DNA from: Chloroflexota bacterium
GTDB taxonomy: Bacteria > Chloroflexota > Anaerolineae > VGOG01
DNA: 11,184 nt
NCBI GenBank assembly: GCA_030615705.1
Contig: JAUWYT010000024.1
Span: 1-11,184, forward strand
Direction: 5' to 3'
How positions within the stretch are numbered: position 1 is the stretch's first letter; each line of letters opens with the position of its first letter. Positions 6,693 through 11,184 of the stretch are shown here, in pieces. Below the pieces are notes generated by a model. It did no database searches. It saw only the letters and a list, made by a program, of their open reading frames with translations, and was not told the DNA's origin. The translations under genes and the position numbers were made by a program.

Positions 6693-6768
6693 TGGCTCCT
6701 CGGGCAGGACTTGAACCTACAACCAGCCGGTTAACAGCCGGCCGCTCTACCAATTGAGCTACCGAGGA
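6693..6768 (-). tRNA. tRNA-Asn (anticodon GTT), CCA encoded
   Basis: The - strand folds into a complete cloverleaf: acceptor TCCTCGG/CCGAGGA, D-arm GCTC...GAGC with loop AATTGGTA, anticodon stem GCCGG/CCGGC around the loop CTGTTAA (anticodon GTT), a 5-nt variable loop, and T-arm GTAGG/CCTGC around TTCAAGT. Discriminator G and the CCA end (6693-6695) are encoded. It has its own promoter upstream and an intrinsic terminator downstream. Confidence 0.97.
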
Positions 6769-6780
6769 TCGCTAACTTTT

Positions 6781-6809
6781 ATTATACACATCCTCGCCCG
6801 ATTAGTCAA
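6781..6809 (-). promoter_or_regulatory. Sigma-70 promoter of tRNA-Asn
   Basis: On the - strand TTGACT (-35, 6804-6809) and a perfect TATAAT (-10, 6781-6786) are separated by exactly 17 bp. The tRNA 5' end is 12 nt after the -10 hexamer, leaving a 5' leader of only a few nucleotides. The -35 box starts 4 nt past the rpoD stop codon. Confidence 0.9.
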
Positions 6810-6813
6810 ACCC

Positions 6814-8457
6814 TCACACTAAATAATCCTGTAACTGGCGGCGGCGCGTGGGGTGACGGAGTTTTCTTAGAGCCTTGGCCTCGATCTGACGGACCCGCTC
6901 CCTCGTCACTCCAAGGGACTCACCCACCTCCTCCAAGCTGCAACTCCGCCCGTCCTTCAGACCAAAGCGCTTCTCCAGCACCTCTCGCTCCCGATCCGTC
7001 AACTGATCGAGCATGTCCTCTATCTGTTCCTTCAATAAATGATGTGCGGCGGTATCCACAGGGCTGGGGACGGTCTCGTCCTTGATGAAATCGCCCAAGA
7101 AGCTATCCTTCTCCGACCCCACGGGCATCTCCAACGACATGGGCTCCTGACCCAGCCGGAGGATGCGTCTGACCTCGGCTGCCTCCCGTCGCAACCTCCG
7201 CTGGAGAGCCGGGTCAAGACGCTCGCCTGCAGCCCAGGTTTCCTCAATGGCCTGCTTCTCCTGATCGGGTAGCAGACCTATCTCCAGAGCGATTTCTTCT
7301 AAAGTGGGCTCCCGCCCCAATTCCTGAGTGAGATGACGTGAAACCCGTGATACCCGGTTTACGGTCTCCAGCACGTGCACCGGGAGGCGGATGGTGCGCG
7401 CCTTATCGGCGATAGCTCGGTTGATGGCCTGTCGAATCCACCAGGTGGCATAGGTGCTGAATCTATATCCCTTAGTGTGATCGAATCTGTCCACTGCCTT
7501 GAGCAGACCTATGTTGCCCTCCTGGATGAGATCCAAGATGGATATACCACGCCCCATGTATTTCTTCGCCACACTGACCACTAAACGCAAATTAGCCCTG
7601 GTCAGCGCTTGTTTAGCCTCCATAGAACGCCCGTGGACCTGCGCTATCTCCTTGGCCAAGCGATCTTCCTCCCCTAACCCTTCGGTGAAAAGCTCAACCG
7701 ATGGCAGTCGCTTGTTTTTCTCATAGCAGTCTCCCAGAAACCGCAAACTCTCATCGGGCAAAAGGTATAATCCTGTGCAGACGTCAAACAGCTTGCCTGT
7801 AAGCTCATCCCATTTCCCGTTGCCCTCCTGCTCCCTCTTATCGAGAAAGGGATGCAGGTAGGGTTCTTGATCCCCAACGGGGCAGTTGCGCAGGGCTTGG
7901 GCCTCTTCAATCATGGAGAGCATATCCGGCGGTGCTATCGAAAGCTCTCGACAAGCCTCCTCCACCACTTCCCAGTCGCTGGTCAGGGATCTGAACACCC
8001 TGGCCATCACCTCCGACCCCGTCGGAGACCGCTTCAACTTCTTGGCCAGCTTCTCTTGGATCCTCTCCAGGTAATCATCAGCCGTCATCTTAATGGCCAA
8101 TCGCATCTCTTGATTGGCATCAAGCAAAGGCACTCTACCGATCTCCCTCAAGTACATTCTGACTGGATCGCTAGTTAGCTCAGGGCCACTCAGCGGTAGG
8201 ACTGCCAACTCGCTTTCAGCTTTGCCTTCTAGTGCCTCCAGTTCTGACTTGGCCGGCTCCTCCTCGGCCAACTCGCCGGGTTCCACGACCTCGATGCCCA
8301 TATCAAGCAGACGACGATAAAGAGCATCGAGCTCTTCCACATTCGCTTCGGCCTCGGGGAAGACCTCCAGGATTTCCTCCAGAGTTAAGTATTTCTGCTC
8401 AGCACCTTTGGAGAGCAGTCTCTTCACACCTGGCTTTTGCTCAAGAGGCTCAGCCAT
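6814..8457 (-). CDS. rpoD: Primary RNA polymerase sigma factor (sigma-70, RpoD/SigA)
   Basis: The housekeeping sigma factor, directing RNA polymerase to -35/-10 promoters. From ATG 8457 it has 547 aa; GTGAG at 8465-8469 is better read as its ribosome binding site than as the alternative GTG start at 8469. Region 1.1-like sequence occupies about 15-62 and region 1.2 ([16 protein letters not shown]) starts near 97. A long non-conserved region, about 125-275, follows. Region 2 ([17 protein letters not shown] ... [18 protein letters not shown]) spans about 288-350. Region 3 (about 360-465) ends in [11 protein letters not shown]. Region 4 has [12 protein letters not shown] and the helix-turn-helix [20 protein letters not shown] near 507-526. 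Region 3 has about 25-30 extra residues between ALEIGLL and [13 protein letters not shown]. The gene follows dnaG by 36 nt, the classic dnaG-rpoD pairing. Confidence 0.97.
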   Translation of the reverse strand: MAEPLEQKPGVKRLLSKGAEQKYLTLEEILEVFPEAEANVEELDALYRRLLDMGIEVVEPGELAEEEPAKSELEALEGKAESELAVLPLSGPELTSDPVRMYLREIGRVPLLDANQEMRLAIKMTADDYLERIQEKLAKKLKRSPTGSEVMARVFRSLTSDWEVVEEACRELSIAPPDMLSMIEEAQALRNCPVGDQEPYLHPFLDKREQEGNGKWDELTGKLFDVCTGLYLLPDESLRFLGDCYEKNKRLPSVELFTEGLGEEDRLAKEIAQVHGRSMEAKQALTRANLRLVVSVAKKYMGRGISILDLIQEGNIGLLKAVDRFDHTKGYRFSTYATWWIRQAINRAIADKARTIRLPVHVLETVNRVSRVSRHLTQELGREPTLEEIALEIGLLPDQEKQAIEETWAAGERLDPALQRRLRREAAEVRRILRLGQEPMSLEMPVGSEKDSFLGDFIKDETVPSPVDTAAHHLLKEQIEDMLDQLTDREREVLEKRFGLKDGRSCSLEEVGESLGVTRERVRQIEAKALRKLRHPTRRRQLQDYLV

Positions 8458-8477
8458 TGTTCTTCTCACCTACATTT

Positions 8478-8528
8478 GTTGGAAGTTGGATCGTTAGACC
8501 TTCCAACCTCCAATTTCCAACCTCCAAT
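8478..8528. repeat. 14-bp tandem repeat plus hairpin at the dnaG/rpoD junction
   Basis: TTCCAACCTCCAAT occurs twice back to back (8501-8514, 8515-8528). Overlapping it, GTTGGAAG (8478-8485) and CTTCCAAC (8500-8507) form an 8-bp inverted repeat around a 14-nt loop. On the - strand the tandem part codes for the end of DnaG (LNWRLEIGGWKV then TAA at 8494), and the hairpin lies just upstream of the rpoD ribosome binding site. TTGGAGGTTGGAAATTGG-like sequences are common interspersed repeats in related genomes, as far as I recall. Confidence 0.8.
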
Positions 8529-10476
8529 TAAGGCTGGCTTCACGTCGTCCGAAGAATGAACGGGCAGCCAGAGCCTGAGAGATGCCCCACAGAGCACTAC
8601 GATAGGAGTCAACCACTTGGCCATATTCTTCAATTGCAGCCCCCCCCAGCTCTTCGGCGTCCCCTTGGAGGAGACGCAACTCCTCAACCAACCTTTGAAG
8701 CTTCCGCTGGCGCAGACGCAGGGCCCCCTCAATCAGGGCCTTTTCTGCCCTGTCGTCATCGAGGGGTGGGGCACCCTTTGGCCCTTCCAACAGAAGGTCG
8801 AAGCGAGGATGCAGTGTCGGGTCAAGCTCCCCCCGAAGGCCCTCTAAATCGATGTCCTGAGCCCTTCGACTACGCTCAGGACAGGCTTGCCGAAGCGCCA
8901 AGCCCTCCTTCAGGCTCAAACCCTCCCACCAGGAGGCGAATATCTCCCGGTTTTCAGCCTGGACGAAATCATCAACATTCAGTCCGTCCGCCCCCACGTC
9001 CCGCAGCGCCTCATCCAAGCTATGAAGCAAGTGTGGCCTTTTGAGTAAAGTAGAGAGGCAATATTCTTCCAGCCCAAAGGTGAATTCCTCTCTGTCCGGT
9101 AGCGCTCCCCCCTCTTCCTTGCGTCTCTTTGCCATTTTGCCTTTCATCCCAGCCTGACGCAGGAGCGTCCTCTCGTCCACCCGAACCAAGCGAGCCAGCT
9201 TCTGGATATAGTGGGTCCGTTCGACGGCGTTACCGATCTCCTGGATGACAGGCATGAGCCTGCGCACAGCCTCTGCCTTGCCTTTGGGCGAATCCAGGTC
9301 CAGCTCCGAAGTGACGGCCTTGAAATAGTACTCCACTATCGGCAGGGCGCTCTCAACCAGCTCAACCCACAGAGCAGGGCTCTCCCTGATCACCTTGTCG
9401 GGATCCTGCCCCTGGGGCAGGGTGATGATGCGGATGTCAACATCCAGATGGCTCTCATATTTGATCAAGCCGCCAGGAGTGGGCACGGGCACCACTCGTT
9501 CGGCCAGGGTCTCCTGAGCCAGCGCCGCGCTGCGCAGGGTGGCCTGATAGCCGGCGGCGTCAGCGTCTAAGGCCAGGGCGAAACGCTTGCTGAATCTTGT
9601 AAACAGCCTGAGCTGGGCCTCGGTCAGAGCCGTGCCCATGGAAGCCACCACGTTGGCTATCTCGTGTTGGTGTGCCGTCAGCACGTCCATGTAGCCCTCG
9701 ACAATGACGGCCAGTCCCTCCCGGCGGATAGCCCCTTTGGCCAAGTCCAGGCCAAAGAGGACGGTGCTTTTGTCGAAGACAGGGGTCTGAGGTGAGTTAA
9801 TATACTTTGGAGTGGAATCATCCAGCGCCCTCGCTCCGAAGCCCACAACCCCGCCTCGCTCATCGCGGATGGGAATGATTAGTCGTCCCCGAAAGCGGTC
9901 GTAGTGGCCGCTGCTGTCCTCCCGTTCGATGATTAGCCCCGCCGCCAGGATGTCCTCTCGTTGGTATCCCCTCTCTTGCAGATAATCGCCCAGGGCCTGC
10001 CAGTCGTCGCGAGCGTAGCCCAACTGGAATCTGCCGATGGTCTCCCGATTGATCTCCCGCTGGTTAAGATAGCTGCGCACCCCCTCGCCCCCGGTCGAAT
10101 TCAAGAGCAGGTTGTGAAAGTACTCGGCGGCCCTCTCGTTGATTTCGCGCAGTCGCTTCTTGAGTTTATCCTCGGCTAGATCGGCTTCAGTTCGAGGTTT
10201 CAGGCTCACCCCTGCTCGCTGGGCCAAGAGGCGCAGGGCCCCGGCGAAATCCTGGTTCTCCTGCCGCATAACGAAGGTGAAGACGTCGCCTCCCGTGCCG
10301 CAGGCTCCGAAGCAGTGCCAGCTCTGGCCTTCAGGGAAGACGACGAAGGAGGGAGTCTTCTCGGTGTGGAAGGGGCAGAGGGCCTTGTAGTTCCGCCCCG
10401 CTTTCTTCAGGGCGACGTAGCTGGAGACCACCTCGACTCTGTCCAATTTCTGTTTGATTTCGTCAACCACGCTCAC
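8494..10476 (-). CDS. dnaG: DNA primase DnaG
   Basis: The replicative primase (660 aa), making RNA primers at the fork. The N-terminal zinc domain has CPFH (C34, H37) and CFGAC (C55, C59); the last pair is one residue wider than the usual CxxC. The catalytic core follows, with YAR near 154-156 and FRGRLIIPIRD near 195-205. The TOPRIM domain has VEGYMDVL (259-266, with E260 metal-binding) and LALDADAAGYQA (301-312, with D304 and D306). The C-terminal half is the helicase-interaction region, including FGLEEYCLSTLLKRPHLL near 467-484. The start is GTG 10476 with GGGGA 6-7 nt upstream. There are two oddities: an in-frame CPERSRR repeat at residues 532-538, and a C-terminus built from a 14-bp tandem repeat. 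Both are in the less conserved C-terminal part, so activity is probably kept. It is followed by rpoD. Confidence 0.97.
   Translation of the reverse strand: MSVVDEIKQKLDRVEVVSSYVALKKAGRNYKALCPFHTEKTPSFVVFPEGQSWHCFGACGTGGDVFTFVMRQENQDFAGALRLLAQRAGVSLKPRTEADLAEDKLKKRLREINERAAEYFHNLLLNSTGGEGVRSYLNQREINRETIGRFQLGYARDDWQALGDYLQERGYQREDILAAGLIIEREDSSGHYDRFRGRLIIPIRDERGGVVGFGARALDDSTPKYINSPQTPVFDKSTVLFGLDLAKGAIRREGLAVIVEGYMDVLTAHQHEIANVVASMGTALTEAQLRLFTRFSKRFALALDADAAGYQATLRSAALAQETLAERVVPVPTPGGLIKYESHLDVDIRIITLPQGQDPDKVIRESPALWVELVESALPIVEYYFKAVTSELDLDSPKGKAEAVRRLMPVIQEIGNAVERTHYIQKLARLVRVDERTLLRQAGMKGKMAKRRKEEGGALPDREEFTFGLEEYCLSTLLKRPHLLHSLDEALRDVGADGLNVDDFVQAENREIFASWWEGLSLKEGLALRQACPERSRRAQDIDLEGLRGELDPTLHPRFDLLLEGPKGAPPLDDDRAEKALIEGALRLRQRKLQRLVEELRLLQGDAEELGGAAIEEYGQVVDSYRSALWGISQALAARSFFGRREASLNWRLEIGGWKV
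8853..8883. repeat. 10-bp inverted repeat element read as CPERSRR in DnaG
   Basis: TGTCCTGAGC (8853-8862) and GCTCAGGACA (8874-8883) are perfect inverted repeats around the loop CCTTCGACTAC. On the - strand, in the dnaG frame, the element reads ACPERSRRAQD. The same core, split by a second copy, occurs at 6247-6294. CPERSRR-type peptides are known to me as translations of a widespread interspersed repeat rather than as a protein motif. Confidence 0.85.
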
Positions 10477-10543
10477 TGTGAATCCCCTATCTCAAGAATA
10501 ATCTCTCCGGGCGTGGCCTTCTCGGGTTCGTTGTCCCTGCTGG

Positions 10544-10556
10544 ACCTGTCACAGGT
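10544..10556. promoter_or_regulatory. Operator-like 13-bp palindrome upstream of dnaG
   Basis: ACCTGT-C-ACAGGT is a perfect dyad with a 1-nt centre, about 70 nt before the dnaG start and 9 nt past the stop of the upstream ORF. A one-base loop makes an RNA hairpin unlikely, so a protein-binding site or a repeat copy is more plausible. No partner copy is seen in the window and no regulator can be named. Confidence 0.35.
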
Positions 10557-10564
10557 TCAATGTT

Positions 10565-10960
10565 CTATCCAAGTTTCGGCAAACTGTCAACAAAGGTTTT
10601 TCCAGATGCTTTCCAAGGCTGATCCCAATCGGTCATCTCTTTATCTGTCTTTGCAACGTAGTCTCGAATCCTGTTGACGGTCTTCCTCTGAAAGAAGTAC
10701 GCCTTGAGCCGAGGGGCCGCCTGAATCTCCGCCCGATTCTCAAAGTAGTACTGCTTCATGCAATACCGCAGGAAGGCATAAATGGGACCCAAGATGCTCT
10801 TTCCGTCTTGAATCTCCCTAGGAGCTAGTTTATGGTTAAAGCCGGAGGAGCAAAAGGCCTCTATTCCTGGCATATGTAGTAAACGTCGGCATCGCGAGGC
10901 ATTGAGGGGTTGGTAATTGGAGTCACACTCCTCCACCTGGTATTTTATCACAAACAACAT
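10565..10960 (-). CDS. Hypothetical protein, 131 aa
   Basis: I do not recognise this protein. It is open from ATG 10960 to TAG 10565 on the same strand as dnaG and has no better competitor on either strand. It has no signal peptide or membrane segment. The N-terminal third carries five cysteines within about 45 residues (ECDS, RCRR, FCSS, YC further on), and the middle and C-terminus are aromatic and basic (YAFLRYCMKQYYFENRAEIQ, RLKAYFFQRKTVNRIRDYV). The sequence looks more AT-rich than its neighbours. No Shine-Dalgarno is visible before the ATG, so the start is uncertain and the gene could be a truncated remnant. It sits alone between the dikinase gene and dnaG. Confidence 0.5.
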   Translation of the reverse strand: MLFVIKYQVEECDSNYQPLNASRCRRLLHMPGIEAFCSSGFNHKLAPREIQDGKSILGPIYAFLRYCMKQYYFENRAEIQAAPRLKAYFFQRKTVNRIRDYVAKTDKEMTDWDQPWKASGKTFVDSLPKLG

Positions 10961-11060
10961 GCTAAAGCAAATCTATTGTCCCTAGTTGGTCTCGTCTTCG
11001 CGAATCCGGGGTTATCGGCAATCTTGAAAAGCGTGAATGAAACACACCCTAAACAGAACA

Positions 11061-11092
11061 GTGGCAGCCCCCGTTGCTGTAGGGACTGCCAC
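11061..11092 (-). terminator. Hairpin downstream of the dikinase gene, probable terminator
   Basis: GTGGCAG (11061-11067) pairs with CTGCCAC (11086-11092). After one mismatch CCC pairs with GGG, leaving a 10-nt loop. On the - strand it lies about 33 nt after the dikinase stop and is followed by TGTTCTGTTT. The rest of 10961-11125 shows no gene and no convincing promoter. Confidence 0.55.
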
Positions 11093-11125
11093 CTGTCTGG
11101 TCTTTGTTCCTGGCGAGAATGGGTC

Positions 11126-11184
11126 TCAGGCTATCTTGTGCCCATACTCGTGCTGCAGCACAGCCTGGGCCGCGGCCAGCCGGG
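11126..11184 (-). CDS. ppdK: Pyruvate phosphate dikinase, C-terminal end only (5' part outside window)
   Basis: The - strand frame reads RLAAAQAVLQHEYGHKIA and then TGA at 11126-11128. The ending of known pyruvate phosphate dikinases, e.g. Clostridium symbiosum (PFRVPIARLAAAQAALNNK), has the same RLAAAQA block, and the next partial codon (xCC) fits the preceding Ala. The enzyme interconverts pyruvate, ATP and phosphate with phosphoenolpyruvate, AMP and pyrophosphate. Only 18 residues are visible, so the call rests on one short motif. Confidence 0.65.
   Translation of the reverse strand, partial: RLAAAQAVLQHEYGHKIA

Noticed and set aside
8556..9044. Plus-strand 162-aa ORF containing FDYAQDRL
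   Set aside because: It is opposite dnaG, and its only recognisable peptide is another frame of the interspersed repeat.
10477..10540. Promoter for dnaG in the short leader
   Set aside because: No convincing -35/-10 pair with 16-18 bp spacing was found; TATTCT near 10493 lacks a matching -35.

Overview
The window is a piece of bacterial chromosome with moderately high GC. It contains only ordinary cellular genes and no phage, transposase or CRISPR array. Several features point to the Chloroflexota, probably an Anaerolineae-like lineage: a secreted hydrolase with a long Thr/Pro-rich linker ending in a YLPVIWK-type motif, a primary sigma factor with an insertion in region 3, tandem deoxynucleoside kinases, and short interspersed repeats (CPERSRR-type and TTGGAGG-type) lying inside coding regions. 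This assignment rests on remembered family features and was not tested by a search.

Left part, + strand (2-2984). A compact operon-like run starts with the end of a deoxynucleoside kinase fused to a MazG-like pyrophosphohydrolase. Its stop overlaps the start of a second deoxynucleoside kinase (ATGA). A PLP-dependent enzyme of the cysteine synthase/cystathionine beta-synthase family follows. The second kinase is the main discovery of the window. About 79 codons encoding a domain that looks like the C-terminal domain of the RNA polymerase alpha subunit sit in frame between its P-loop half and its DR(T/S)-motif half. The residues equivalent to the DNA-contacting set of E. coli alpha-CTD (R265, N268, G296, K298, S299, E302) are kept.

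Middle (3137-6768). A secreted glycoside-hydrolase-like (GHL10/DUF187) protein on the + strand converges on a - strand pair: an Old Yellow Enzyme-type flavin oxidoreductase and a Maf-type nucleotide pyrophosphatase. A strong hairpin between the convergent genes is probably a bidirectional terminator. To the right is tRNA-Asn(GTT) on the - strand, with a near-consensus sigma-70 promoter and its own intrinsic terminator. The U-tract of that terminator runs into the proposed start of the oxidoreductase.

Right part, - strand (6814-11184). The replication/transcription core pair dnaG-rpoD occupies most of it. Upstream of dnaG are an unrecognised 131-aa ORF and, at the window edge, the last 18 codons of a probable pyruvate phosphate dikinase, followed by a hairpin terminator.

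A second theme is that short repeats have become coding sequence. One 10-bp inverted repeat element is read in frame in DnaG as CPERSRR. A nested double copy is read in the flavin oxidoreductase, where it creates a false cysteine cluster. A 14-bp tandem repeat supplies the last residues of DnaG.
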